Shown one piece after another: positions 34,505 to 43,088 of a stretch of DNA of 64,000 nucleotides; positions within the stretch are counted from its first letter, which is position 1; every line of letters starts with the position of its first letter. The translations under genes and the position numbers were made by a program. The notes beneath the pieces are model-generated. The model made no database searches. It was not told the DNA's origin and saw only the letters and a list, made by a program, of their open reading frames with translations. The DNA lies in the NCBI GenBank assembly GCA_903857865.1, contig CAIOGO010000009.1, positions 7,419 to 71,418 on the forward strand, in the 5' to 3' direction. The DNA comes from an uncultured bacterium (lineage in GTDB: Bacteria; Bipolaricaulota; Bipolaricaulia; UBA7950; UBA9294).

Positions 34505-35812
34505 ATGGTTCGAGTCAGGTTTGCGCCGAGTCCGACCGGGTACCTCCACGTCGGGGGAGCACGCACGGCTCTGTTCAACTGGCTTTTCGCACGGCACTCC
34601 GGCGGCGCCTTCGTGCTGCGCATCGAAGACACGGACCGCGAGCGATCGACCGACGAGGCGATCGAGCAGATTGTCGCCTCGCTGCGCTGGCTCGGACTGG
34701 ACTGGGACGAGTACTACCGCCAGGCCGAGCGTCACGAGCGCCACCTGGAGGCGGCGGAATCGCTCCTTCGCTCCGGCGCCGTGTACGAAAGGGACGGCGC
34801 GTGGTGGTTCCGCGTTCCCGAGGCTGGCGCGACGGTGGTTCACGATGAGCTCGTCGGCGACGTCCGCTTCGACAACGATCAACTCAAGGACTTCGTCATC
34901 CGACGCTCAGACGGCACGTTTGTCTACAACTTCGTCGTGGTTGTCGACGACGTCGACATGGGCATTACGCACGTCATTCGGGGCGACGAGCACCTGAACA
35001 ACACGCCGAAGCAAATGCGCATCTACCAGGCGCTCGGGTACCCGATGCCGCTGTTCTACCATTTGCCGATGATTCTGGGTGCAGACCGCGGGAAACTGTC
35101 CAAGCGGCACGGCGCCACATCGGTTCTCGAGTATCGGGATCGGGGAATCCTGCCGGAGGCGCTGGTCAACTTCCTGGTTCGCCTCGGCTGGGCATACGGG
35201 GACGAGGAAGTGTTCGCGCGTGACGATCTGGTGCGGCTGTTCGCACTGGGGGACCTCAACAAGTCCGCGGCCGTGTTCGAGGACGCTAAGCTCCTCTGGC
35301 TCAACCAGCAGCACATGAAGCGCGCCGATCTCGATTCGCTCGTCCATCTCGTCGAGCCGCTGGTCATCGCTCGCGGTCGCGTGACAAGCGAGATGTGGGC
35401 GCGCGTTGAGTCGGAGCGACTCCGCGTCGGCGCGAATCTCCTCCGGGATCGAGCGAAGACTCTGCATGATCTGGCCGCGACGATGGAGATCCTCTTTCCG
35501 GTCCCCGTCGAGTGCGAGGACGGAGCGGCCGTGTCGGAGACCCAAGCGCGCCTGATGCGCGCTGTGGCAAGTGCGATCGAGTCTCTCTCGCCCTACACGC
35601 CGGAGACGATCGAGTGCGCCGTGCGGGGGGTCCTCGAGCGTGAGGGCGCCACGCTGAAAGACGTTGCGCTCGCCTGTCGCCTCGCCGTGACGGGCCGCAA
35701 GGCGGGTCCCGGGCTGTTTGAGATTCTCGCTGCGATCGAACCGGCCACGGTCGTTGCGCGGCTGCGCGCCGCTCACGCCCGGCTGAGCGGCGCGGGGGAG
35801 GGCGGCTCGTGA
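34505..35812 (+). CDS. gltX: glutamyl-tRNA synthetase
   Basis: 435 aa from the ATG at 34505, chosen because it places the HIGH-type motif (P-S-P-T-G-Y-L-H-V-G-G) at residues 8-18 as usual. The KMSKS-like loop is K-L-S-K-R-H-G. Somewhat shorter than the 460-490 aa common in the family, mainly in the anticodon-binding half. A TACAAT -10-like element lies at 34471-34476. The stop overlaps the GTG start of the next gene (GTGA), so it is translationally coupled to the redox cassette. Confidence 0.93.
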   Translation: MVRVRFAPSPTGYLHVGGARTALFNWLFARHSGGAFVLRIEDTDRERSTDEAIEQIVASLRWLGLDWDEYYRQAERHERHLEAAESLLRSGAVYERDGAWWFRVPEAGATVVHDELVGDVRFDNDQLKDFVIRRSDGTFVYNFVVVVDDVDMGITHVIRGDEHLNNTPKQMRIYQALGYPMPLFYHLPMILGADRGKLSKRHGATSVLEYRDRGILPEALVNFLVRLGWAYGDEEVFARDDLVRLFALGDLNKSAAVFEDAKLLWLNQQHMKRADLDSLVHLVEPLVIARGRVTSEMWARVESERLRVGANLLRDRAKTLHDLAATMEILFPVPVECEDGAAVSETQARLMRAVASAIESLSPYTPETIECAVRGVLEREGATLKDVALACRLAVTGRKAGPGLFEILAAIEPATVVARLRAAHARLSGAGEGGS

Positions 35813-36945
35813 GGATCGCGCTTCTCGCGGCGGGAGTCTGGATGGCGCTTGCCGCAGCGGGTGGCGGGGTGGAGGTCCCTCTCGATGTCGTAGACGGCGT
35901 CACCTCGCTCACCACAGAGGGCTTTCTGCAGGCGATCGGTCTCTCCGGGCCCGGAACCCTTGAGGGGACCCTACGGCTTTGCGGCTGCGACCGCGCCGTG
36001 CGCGTCGAGTTTGCCGCCGACGGAGCGCCTGGACTCTTGGCCGACCTCGCCGGACGCGGTGTTCTCGAAACGATAGAGTGGGACGGCGTCTCTGCGGACG
36101 GAAGCTACGTGGCGCGGCCCCAGTTCCTGCTTCCCGGCGAAGTTGGCGGGGAAGAGCCCGCCGCCTATCGCCTCCTCGTGATCTGGAATCCTAACCTTCC
36201 CACCGTGCTTGTCTACATACGCGACACGTACCGCACCGGGCGGGCGGAGTTGGGTGGGCGAGCCGTGCGTCTGGCCGTACTCGACGAGGACAGCGATGGC
36301 GCGTACGACGATCTCCAGCACAACGCGCTGATCGTCGACGTGGACGGCGACGGCAAGCTGTCGGCGGCCGGAGACTCCCACGAACGCTTCGTTCTCGGCG
36401 AGCCGTTCTTTCTGGATGGACGGACCTACGCCGTGACGGTCGCGGCGCGAGACGGCTCGAGGATCACGGTCAACGAATCCCCGGTGCTTGCGACTCCTAA
36501 ACTTCCGCTTCTTCCCGGCTTCCCGGCTCCACTCTTCGAGGCGACCGATCTTGAAGGACAGCGTTTCTCGCTCGGCGAGCTGCGCGGATACATCGTCCTC
36601 CTCTACTTCTGGGCCGGCTGGTGCGCCCCGTGCGTGGCGGAGCTTCCGACGATTCGGCGCGTGCAGGAGGACTATGCGTCGCGCGGCGTGGTCGTCGTCG
36701 GCGTCTGCATGGATCGCAGCGAGGCGGCGTGCCGCGCTGCTGTCAGCGACCACGGGATTGCGACTGCGCAGATCTTCGACGGGTCGGCCGGAGCCCTTGG
36801 CGCGCTGTATCGGATCCACGGGATCCCCATGACGTACCTGATCGACCGCGACGGAAGGATCTGGGCCCGTGGCCTGCGTGACGAGGCCCTGCTGGCCGAG
36901 GTCGACGTCCTCGTGTGCCGCGTGCCGGAGGGTGACGGGGGATGA
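35809..36945 (+). CDS. secreted protein with C-terminal TlpA-like thioredoxin domain
   Basis: 378 aa from a GTG overlapping the gltX stop. Signal peptide about 1-18. The N-terminal 230 residues are unfamiliar, with D-E-D-S-D-G and D-V-D-G-D-G calcium-type loops (159-164, 177-182). The C-terminal AhpC/TlpA domain (236-378) has the active site W-C-A-P-C (271-275) and the cis-Pro loop G-I-P-M-T-Y. It probably reduces disulfides or cytochrome-assembly substrates outside the membrane. Overlaps with the next two genes suggest it receives electrons from them. Confidence 0.83.
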   Translation: MRIALLAAGVWMALAAAGGGVEVPLDVVDGVTSLTTEGFLQAIGLSGPGTLEGTLRLCGCDRAVRVEFAADGAPGLLADLAGRGVLETIEWDGVSADGSYVARPQFLLPGEVGGEEPAAYRLLVIWNPNLPTVLVYIRDTYRTGRAELGGRAVRLAVLDEDSDGAYDDLQHNALIVDVDGDGKLSAAGDSHERFVLGEPFFLDGRTYAVTVAARDGSRITVNESPVLATPKLPLLPGFPAPLFEATDLEGQRFSLGELRGYIVLLYFWAGWCAPCVAELPTIRRVQEDYASRGVVVVGVCMDRSEAACRAAVSDHGIATAQIFDGSAGALGALYRIHGIPMTYLIDRDGRIWARGLRDEALLAEVDVLVCRVPEGDGG

Positions 36946-37973
36946 GACAGGCTCTCGCCGTTCTCCTCGCAGCTCTTGGTCTCTGTGTCTTTTCGGGCGC
37001 CGTTTGGCCCCAGGAGGGAATCCTCACGTTCGCGGTGGAACCGGATGCGCTTGACGTTTCTGCCGGCGGGCAGGCAGTCGCGCGGGTGCGGATTGTGAAT
37101 ACGACGGCACGGGAAGCAGATGACATCGAGCTTGTGTGGGCGGGTCCGGAGGGATTCTCTCGTGATCCTGGCCCCGCGAGCGTCGCCGTGCTCGGTGCGT
37201 TTGCGTCCACCACCATCGAGCTGACCGTTGTCGTTGAGGCGACAGCGCCGCAAGGGGAGACGCGAGGGCATCTTGAGGCTATCTACACGTACTGCATCGA
37301 TGATCTCTGCTATCAGATCGTTGCGCCCCTTGTTCTGACGCTTCGCGTCGCCGCCCCGACGGGAGCAACTCCGGATACTACGAGCGATGTCGGAACCCCG
37401 GCAAAGGCGGAGATCGAGATCCCGGGTCGCGTTCCGTGGCGGGGAGTCGCCTTCGGAGTCATTGGGCTACTGCTCGCTGTGGCAGGGCTCCTCTGGCGAA
37501 CGCGACACCGCACGGTGCTCGCTGCAACCCTTGTCATCGCGGGCGGCGTGGCCCTCGGACTCGGCGTGTCGCTCAACCAGCACAAGCAGGCGCAGGCCGT
37601 GGGTGCCGTGCTGTGCACGTCGTGCGTCGGGATCGAAACCGTGCAGACCCTGCGCGCCCGACTGTCGCTATCCCAGGCGGCTGCCGTCGAGCAGCTCACC
37701 GCACCGATCGAATTGCTTGTGTTCTACGCGCCGTGGTGTCGGTCCTGCCCGTACGCCGAGGAGTTGGTCGGCCTCGTCGCAGCCCGCAACCCGCTAGTTC
37801 GCTATCGCCTCGTGAACGCTGAGGCAGAGCGCGACCTCGCCGTCCAGCATGGAGTCACGCGCGCCGGGCGAACCGTCGTCCCGGCGATCGTCCATCTCGG
37901 AACGGGGAAGGTGCTGTTTGGAGCCGAGGACCTGGGCAATCGACTCGTCTCCCTCCTGCAGGAGGCTCCATGA
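36942..37973 (+). CDS. DsbD-like split protein: nDsbD-like domain, two membrane helices, C-terminal thioredoxin
   Basis: 343 aa, ATG overlapping the previous stop (ATGA). Signal peptide about 1-23. Residues 25-138 form a beta-sandwich ending with Y-C-I-D-D-L-C-Y (Cys118, Cys123), very like the redox pair of the DsbD alpha domain. Two helices (about 168-186, 190-210) replace the eight-helix DsbD core. C-T-S-C (225-228) follows. A thioredoxin domain (about 250-343) has the active site W-C-R-S-C (265-269). Both redox domains would face outward. The missing electron-carrying membrane core may be supplied by the next gene. Confidence 0.72.
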   Translation: MRQALAVLLAALGLCVFSGAVWPQEGILTFAVEPDALDVSAGGQAVARVRIVNTTAREADDIELVWAGPEGFSRDPGPASVAVLGAFASTTIELTVVVEATAPQGETRGHLEAIYTYCIDDLCYQIVAPLVLTLRVAAPTGATPDTTSDVGTPAKAEIEIPGRVPWRGVAFGVIGLLLAVAGLLWRTRHRTVLAATLVIAGGVALGLGVSLNQHKQAQAVGAVLCTSCVGIETVQTLRARLSLSQAAAVEQLTAPIELLVFYAPWCRSCPYAEELVGLVAARNPLVRYRLVNAEAERDLAVQHGVTRAGRTVVPAIVHLGTGKVLFGAEDLGNRLVSLLQEAP

Positions 37974-38737
37974 GGATGACGACCGGGCGGCGCGCCGTCC
38001 AGGGAATGGGCGTCGTCCTTGGCCTGTTCGGCGTCACCGGGATCGGCATGACGCACATTCTCTTCCCGGGTCTTCACTGCTACGCCTGCCCGTGGGCCAT
38101 CACGGTCTGTCCGGTGGGTCTTGTTCAGAACCTCGTGATCTTCGGCACCGTGCCCTTCTTCTGGGTGGGCGCCATGATCGTCTACGGCGTGGTTGCGGCG
38201 CGCGGCTTTTGCGGTTGGTTCTGTCCTTTCGGGACGTTGAACGACCTGCTCTCGTTTCGTCGGGCGCGCATTCGGTCCTCCCTCTCCTACGGCAAGTTCC
38301 TGATCCTCCTCGGGACGCTCGTTGGGGCGTGGGCGCTCACTGACACGATCTTCTGCAAGCTCTGCCCCGCTGCGTCGCTCGAAGCCTCCCTGCCGTACCT
38401 GTTCCTTGGCGTGGCCAAGGTGAATGGCCCCTTCCTCATCCACATGGCGACGCTCGGCGCAACGCTCCTCGGCATGGTCCTCATCGCTCGTTTCTGGTGC
38501 CGCTATCTCTGTCCGATGGGCGCCATCCTCGCCCTGTTCAACCGCGTGAGTCTGCTCCACCTGGAGTGGAACCGCACCGAGTGCACCGGCTGCGAGACGT
38601 GCGTCGACGCTTGCCCGATGGGCATCGACCCGCGGCAGGAACACGATGGGCACAACTGCATCAAGTGCGGCGCGTGCACTGAGTCGTGTGTTCCGGACTC
38701 GCTCAAACTCCGCTGCGGGCCAAGGAAGGCGAAGTGA
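37970..38737 (+). CDS. NapH-like polytopic membrane Fe-S protein
   Basis: 255 aa, coupled by ATGA to the preceding gene. About four membrane helices carry paired cysteine motifs (C-Y-A-C-P, F-C-G-W-F-C-P, F-C-K-L-C-P, W-C-R-Y-L-C-P) as in NapH/NosR/CcoG-type proteins. The C-terminal part holds two 4Fe-4S ferredoxin motifs: C-T-G-C-E-T-C-V-D-A-C-P and C-I-K-C-G-A-C-T-E-S-C-V-P. It likely moves electrons across or along the membrane. In context it is the probable electron donor for the DsbD-like and TlpA-like proteins upstream. No nap, nos or mau genes are nearby. Confidence 0.85.
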   Translation: MRMTTGRRAVQGMGVVLGLFGVTGIGMTHILFPGLHCYACPWAITVCPVGLVQNLVIFGTVPFFWVGAMIVYGVVAARGFCGWFCPFGTLNDLLSFRRARIRSSLSYGKFLILLGTLVGAWALTDTIFCKLCPAASLEASLPYLFLGVAKVNGPFLIHMATLGATLLGMVLIARFWCRYLCPMGAILALFNRVSLLHLEWNRTECTGCETCVDACPMGIDPRQEHDGHNCIKCGACTESCVPDSLKLRCGPRKAK

Positions 38738-39522
38738 TCTCCTACTTGGTCCTTGGCCTCATCCAGGGTTTGACGGAGTTCCTGCCGGTCTCAAGCTCCG
38801 GCCATCTGGTCCTTGCAGAAAGGCTCTTCGGCCTCACCTCGCCCGGACTCGTGTTCGAAGCCTGTCTTCATCTTGGGACGGTGGCGGCGATTCTCGTGTT
38901 CTTCCGCTCGGACCTTGCGGCGCTCGCTCGCGCGCTCACGCCGCGCGGGGACATCGGCCGACGCAAGGAAATCGGGCTCCTTCTCCTCGGCACCGTGCCG
39001 ATCGTGGTCGTCGGCCTCGTCTTGCGCGGATCGGCGAACAGCTGGTTTCACTCGCTGTGGGTGGTCGGCGTCGGCTGGATGGCGACGGCGGGCATGCTCC
39101 TCCTGGCGGATCGTCGTGCCTGCCCGTCAGGCGCAGCTCAGCCTTCCGTTGCCGGCGCTCTCGCGATGGGTGTGGCGCAATCCGCGGCGCTCGTGCCTGG
39201 CGTGTCCCGGAGTGGATTCACCATCGGTGCGGGGATGCTCGCCGGGGTTCGCCCGGAGCGCGCGGCGCGCTTCTCGTTCCTTCTCTCCATCCCGGCTGTC
39301 GTGGGTGCGGCGGGACTCACTCTCTGGGACGGTTTGCAGGAACACGCTCTCGGCGACTCGAACGTCCTTGGGATCCTCCTCGGGGCGGCCGCCGCGTTCC
39401 TCGTCGGACTTCTGGCGCTGCGCGCCTTTCTCTCGCTCCTGGCGCGGACGCGATTGTGGCCGTTCGCCCTCTACTGCGCCGCGCTTTCGGTGACGGCGCT
39501 CCTCCTCGCTGCTCTGCGCTGA
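38734..39522 (+). CDS. uppP: undecaprenyl-diphosphatase
   Basis: 262 aa from a GTG overlapping the previous stop, after AAGGAAGG. Both catalytic motifs of the UppP/BacA family are present: E-F-L-P-V-S-S-S-G-H-L (about 14-24) and P-G-V-S-R-S-G-F-T (about 155-163). About eight membrane helices. It recycles the lipid carrier for peptidoglycan and other wall polymers; overexpression of relatives gives bacitracin resistance. It ends the gltX-redox-uppP operon and converges with the C39-like peptidase gene. Confidence 0.92.
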   Translation: MISYLVLGLIQGLTEFLPVSSSGHLVLAERLFGLTSPGLVFEACLHLGTVAAILVFFRSDLAALARALTPRGDIGRRKEIGLLLLGTVPIVVVGLVLRGSANSWFHSLWVVGVGWMATAGMLLLADRRACPSGAAQPSVAGALAMGVAQSAALVPGVSRSGFTIGAGMLAGVRPERAARFSFLLSIPAVVGAAGLTLWDGLQEHALGDSNVLGILLGAAAAFLVGLLALRAFLSLLARTRLWPFALYCAALSVTALLLAALR

Positions 39523-39527
39523 GCCCT

Positions 39528-40421
39528 TCAGGGCATCGTCTTCGTGACGACGAAAATGACGGCGGCGACGAGGGACAGTGCGACCAGGAGCACGGCGATC
39601 GTGGATGCGGCGCTCGGCTGCAACGGAGGCAGAGGACTCACAATAGGGGACGGTAGAGCGAGATCGGGAAGCGCATTCAGGAGCGTCGGATCCCCCGCCG
39701 TGCGGGAGACGACGACGAAGCGATCGATGATGTAGTTGCCTCTCGACCCTTTGTCAAGCGTCGTGCGCAGGCCTGTCGGGCTCGTCGTGTCGGGATTGTA
39801 GGGATCGACGATCGCGTACGTGGTCCCCACCTTCCCTGTCAGGACCACCCAGTGGCAGTCCTCGGTCTGGGACGACCCGCTGCGGCAGGCTGAGTTCCAG
39901 TGCACGCCGGCAACGATCGGGTTCCCTTGGCGCAGCGCGTGGTCGATGATGACGGCGGCCACGGGGTTCAGCCCGACGTTGCTGCGGTTCGTGTGGAAAC
40001 TCAGCGCCACGCCCTTGGGCAGGTTGCTCCACTCCAAGCAGCATGAGCCGAGCGGATCCTGCGAGCACCCCCCATACCCGCGGCGGGCACGGAGCCAGTC
40101 ATTGAGGATTCGAGGATCCATGCCCTGTTCCACGCTGCCGGTGGACGAGTGGGCCGCGGGGATCGTGAGAACGATCTCATCGTAGGAGAGCACGGCCGAG
40201 AACGCCGTGATCAGGCAGCCCGTGCCGCGAATTCGGTCGGGGCAGCCGTCCGTCCCTAGGGCGCAATCGCCCCAGGCTCCGGGACCGCTCGTGTACGCCT
40301 GGTTGAACGACGGCATGGCGTGCGGCAGCGCGATGGATTCCGCGTGTGCGGCGACGGATCCGAGACAAGCGACGAGGACAAGCGCGGCGAGAGCCGTGCG
40401 GAACGGCAGACTGCGGTTCAA
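39528..40421 (-). CDS. secreted C39-like cysteine peptidase with C-terminal membrane anchor
   Basis: 297 aa from a TTG at 40421 that overlaps the HAD stop (TTGA), with an AGAGGTGAT site upstream; it gives an ideal signal peptide (1-26, ending A-A-H-A). Catalytic features of the papain/C39_2 fold: an oxyanion Q in F-N-Q-A-Y, the nucleophile in G-T-G-C-L-I-T-A, H in C-H-W-V-V-L-T-G, and D/N in D-P-Y-N-P-D. Six further Cys suggest disulfides. A C-terminal helix (about 272-292) followed by K-T-M-P would anchor it. Substrate unknown. Confidence 0.75.
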   Translation of the reverse strand: MNRSLPFRTALAALVLVACLGSVAAHAESIALPHAMPSFNQAYTSGPGAWGDCALGTDGCPDRIRGTGCLITAFSAVLSYDEIVLTIPAAHSSTGSVEQGMDPRILNDWLRARRGYGGCSQDPLGSCCLEWSNLPKGVALSFHTNRSNVGLNPVAAVIIDHALRQGNPIVAGVHWNSACRSGSSQTEDCHWVVLTGKVGTTYAIVDPYNPDTTSPTGLRTTLDKGSRGNYIIDRFVVVSRTAGDPTLLNALPDLALPSPIVSPLPPLQPSAASTIAVLLVALSLVAAVIFVVTKTMP

Positions 40422-41140
40422 AGGATCACCTCTCGGACATCGACGGCCCTCGGAAACGCGAACAGCGGGACGACATTGCCTGGAAGCGGCGTCCCCTCGG
40501 GGCGAACCCACGCGGTGGCCAGCCCGGCCGCATGCGCGCCAAGGACATCCATCTCGTACGAGTCGCCGACGAACAGCGCCGTGGGCGCACGCGCGCCGAG
40601 GCGGTCCAGCAAGACGGCAAACGCGCGAGGATCCGGCTTGTAGACGTCGACGTCGCCGGCAACGACCACCGCGTCGAAGTGATGCTCGATGTGCAGAGAG
40701 CGGATCTTCTCCCATTGGCCATCGGCGAGCCCGTTCGTGAGAAGGCCGAGCCCGTAGCCCGCGGCGCGAAGGTCGAACAAGAGCTCGCGGGTGCCGTCGA
40801 ACAGGCGAACGCCGTTCGCGCGGCGGACGGCCCCGTACTTGGCGGCGATCCGCACGGCGAGTCCATCGGCGGAGAGGCCCCGTTCCGTCAAGAGCCGTCG
40901 CCAAACAGCCAAGCGTAGCTCGTCGGTCGACCCGGCGTCGCGCTCAAGGGCCACCCAGAGCGCGTCGTAGCGAGAGGCAAGGTCACGCACCGACCCGAAC
41001 GGCTCGAGCGAGAGCCGGAGGCGATCGAAGGTCACCGCCACCACGCCGGCAGTCGACAGCGGATAGTACGAGAGCGTGTGATCGAGGTCGAAGAGAATGT
41101 GGGAGAACGTCCGCTGGCCTGTCATCAGTTGATCGACCAC
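40418..41140 (-). CDS. HAD-superfamily hydrolase (subfamily IA phosphatase)
   Basis: 240 aa from a GTG at 41140 (an in-frame ATG five codons on is possible but lacks a ribosome site). All four HAD motifs are intact: F-D-L-D-H-T-L, L-L-T-N-G, Y-K-P-D-P, and G-D-S-Y-E-M-D. The helical cap between motifs I and II is that of YjjG-like nucleotidases or phosphoglycolate phosphatases. The true substrate is not evident. It heads a two-gene operon with the C39-like peptidase. Confidence 0.85.
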   Translation of the reverse strand: MVDQLMTGQRTFSHILFDLDHTLSYYPLSTAGVVAVTFDRLRLSLEPFGSVRDLASRYDALWVALERDAGSTDELRLAVWRRLLTERGLSADGLAVRIAAKYGAVRRANGVRLFDGTRELLFDLRAAGYGLGLLTNGLADGQWEKIRSLHIEHHFDAVVVAGDVDVYKPDPRAFAVLLDRLGARAPTALFVGDSYEMDVLGAHAAGLATAWVRPEGTPLPGNVVPLFAFPRAVDVREVIL

Positions 41141-41222
41141 GCCCCCTCTCTTATCCTCTTCCCATGCCGTGGCAAAGAGAGCGATCTTAGCCCACGCGGT
41201 TCCGTGCCTTCAAGGAGAGCTC

Positions 41223-41816
41223 ATGCGGATCATCGGCGGAGAACGGCGCGGCCGGAGGCTGGTCGAGTGGGACGACTCGGCCATACGGCCGATGCGCGAC
41301 TTCGTGCGTACGGCTCTCTTCAACATCCTCTGCGACTTCGTTCCCGACGCCGCCTTCCTCGACCTCTTCTGCGGGACGGGCAGCGTCGGCCTTGAGGCGC
41401 TGTCACGCGGCGCGCGGTCCTGTACGTTCGTCGACCGCTCGCCGGACGCCTGTGGCATTGTGCGGAGAAATCTCGACCTATTGGACTTCCTCCCCCGCGG
41501 CGAGGTCATCCGAGGCGATGCCTTTGGGACCTTGGAGACCCTGCGACAGGTGGGGCGGCGGTTCGATCTCGTGTTCGTCGGCCCGCCGTACTACAAGGAG
41601 CTCGTTCCGCGGGCGCTCGAGGCGCTCGGCGACGGCGCTCTCCTGGGCAGCGATCCTGTGGTCGTGGCTGAGATCCACAGCACCGAGTCGATCGCCGAAG
41701 CGGTCGGGGAACTGTCCCTCGTCGATCGGCGGCGGTACGGGGACAACCAGCTTTGGCTCTACCGCACGGCCGGCGGCTCGGATGACGCGGCCGCGGGAGG
41801 AGGAGACGAATCATGA
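41223..41816 (+). CDS. rsmD: RsmD-family 16S rRNA (guanine-N2)-methyltransferase, altered catalytic motif
   Basis: 197 aa from the ATG at 41223 (AAGGAGA site). The RsmD N-terminus (R-I-I-G-G-E-R-R-G-R-R-L), R-P-M-R-D-F-V-R, and the SAM-binding motif L-D-L-F-C-G-T-G-S-V-G-L-E-A (46-59) are clear. The catalytic motif IV, normally D-P-P-Y/F, reads G-P-P-Y (120-123); the loss of Asp is odd and may lower or change activity. The family methylates G966 of 16S rRNA. The stop overlaps surE (ATGA). Confidence 0.85.
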   Translation: MRIIGGERRGRRLVEWDDSAIRPMRDFVRTALFNILCDFVPDAAFLDLFCGTGSVGLEALSRGARSCTFVDRSPDACGIVRRNLDLLDFLPRGEVIRGDAFGTLETLRQVGRRFDLVFVGPPYYKELVPRALEALGDGALLGSDPVVVAEIHSTESIAEAVGELSLVDRRRYGDNQLWLYRTAGGSDDAAAGGGDES

Positions 41817-42628
41817 ACGGCGAGGCGAAGCAGGAACGACTCATTCTGATCACCAACGACGATGGGATCACCGCTCCGGGCCTTCTTGCCCTCAAGCGCA
41901 GCCTCAACTCGCTCGGTCGAACGGAAGTCTACGCTCCTGACCGGAACTGGTCGGCGGCCAGCCGAACGCGCACATTCCACAAGCCGCTTCGCGTCGATCC
42001 CGTCCCGCTGCTTGACGGCAGCGTCGGATACGCCACGAGCGGGACGCCGTCGGACTGCGTGTCGCTCGCTCTCTTGGGCCTCCTCGACCGGCGCCCAGAT
42101 CTCATCGTCTCGGGCATCAACGCCGGACTCAATCTGGGGCGCGATGTCTCATACTCCGGGACCGTCGCCGCGGCGATGGAGGGGGCACGATCGGGGGTCC
42201 CGGCTGTGGCTGTGTCGTACGACACCCTGCAGGCGCCGAGTGACGATCTTGACTACGACCGCGCTGCGGACTTCCTCCGTCGCCTAGCGGGTTTTCTCCT
42301 CGATCGTCCACCACTGCCCCCGGGCATTCTCCTCAACGTCAACGTCCCCTACTCCCCCGGCGGACGGACTCTGCGCACCCGGTTGACACGACTCGGCGGG
42401 GAGGCGTACTCGAACTACCTCGTCACGGGGAAGGATCCCCACGGCCGTGAGTACTACTGGATCACCGGCGACCCCCTCACGGGCGCCTCCGCCGGAGGGA
42501 GCGGCACCGACATTGAGGCGATCGCCGAGGGGTACGTGTCCATCACGCCGATCCACCTCGACATGACGGAGCACGCGCTGCTCACCGAGTTGCGGCCTTG
42601 GGAGCAAGAACTCGATCTCGCGGCGTAG
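41813..42628 (+). CDS. surE: SurE 5'/3'-nucleotidase
   Basis: 271 aa. Metal-binding N-terminus I-T-N-D-D-G-I (residues 13-19), the S-G-T-P-S-D-C-V loop and the S-G-I-N-A-G-L-N-L-G signature are intact. It dephosphorylates nucleoside monophosphates (and polyphosphate in some species) and is linked to stationary-phase survival. Translationally coupled to rsmD by an ATGA overlap. Confidence 0.95.
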   Translation: MNGEAKQERLILITNDDGITAPGLLALKRSLNSLGRTEVYAPDRNWSAASRTRTFHKPLRVDPVPLLDGSVGYATSGTPSDCVSLALLGLLDRRPDLIVSGINAGLNLGRDVSYSGTVAAAMEGARSGVPAVAVSYDTLQAPSDDLDYDRAADFLRRLAGFLLDRPPLPPGILLNVNVPYSPGGRTLRTRLTRLGGEAYSNYLVTGKDPHGREYYWITGDPLTGASAGGSGTDIEAIAEGYVSITPIHLDMTEHALLTELRPWEQELDLAA

Positions 42629-42716
42629 TTGGGTCCCATGCTCCAGGTTCGTGCCCAGAACTTGTCTTTTCCGAAAGGAGAAGATAGGAAAGGGAGCGCG
42701 TTGCCATGGAGGTGTC

Positions 42717-43088
42717 GTGACGGACCAACAGGAGCGAGGACTCGTACTTCTGGTGTGCGCGGGGCTCCTCGTCGGCGGCGTCGTCCTGCTGTGGCCGAGG
42801 GCGAGGGACGCACACCCGTCGTGGGTACGTCCAATCCACGTGGCCGATGTGGTCGTCGTCGTCCCGACGTTCGTTGCAGCGGGCAAGGTGAATGTCAACA
42901 CCGCGGACGCGACCGAGTTGACGAGATTGCCGGGCATCGGCGACGTGCTCGCGGCTCGCATTGTCGCGTATCGCTCGGCACACGGTCCGTTCCGTACGCT
43001 CGACGATCTCGTCGCCGTCAAAGGGATCGGCCCATCTACCCTTAGCGGATTCCGCGAGTTGGCCACCGTCAGCGACGAGGGTCAATAG
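42717..43088 (+). CDS. ComEA-like helix-hairpin-helix protein
   Basis: 123 aa from a GTG at 42717 after GGAGGT. One N-terminal membrane helix (about 8-27), a short linker, then a ComEA-type double HhH domain (about 58-120): V-N-V-N-T-A-D-A-T-E-L, L-P-G-I-G-D-V-L-A, V-K-G-I-G-P-S-T-L. A membrane-tethered DNA-binding protein of this layout normally takes up DNA together with ComEC and a type IV pilus; neither is in the window. The end overlaps the convergent queuosine salvage gene by 7 bases. Confidence 0.85.
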   Translation: MTDQQERGLVLLVCAGLLVGGVVLLWPRARDAHPSWVRPIHVADVVVVVPTFVAAGKVNVNTADATELTRLPGIGDVLAARIVAYRSAHGPFRTLDDLVAVKGIGPSTLSGFRELATVSDEGQ

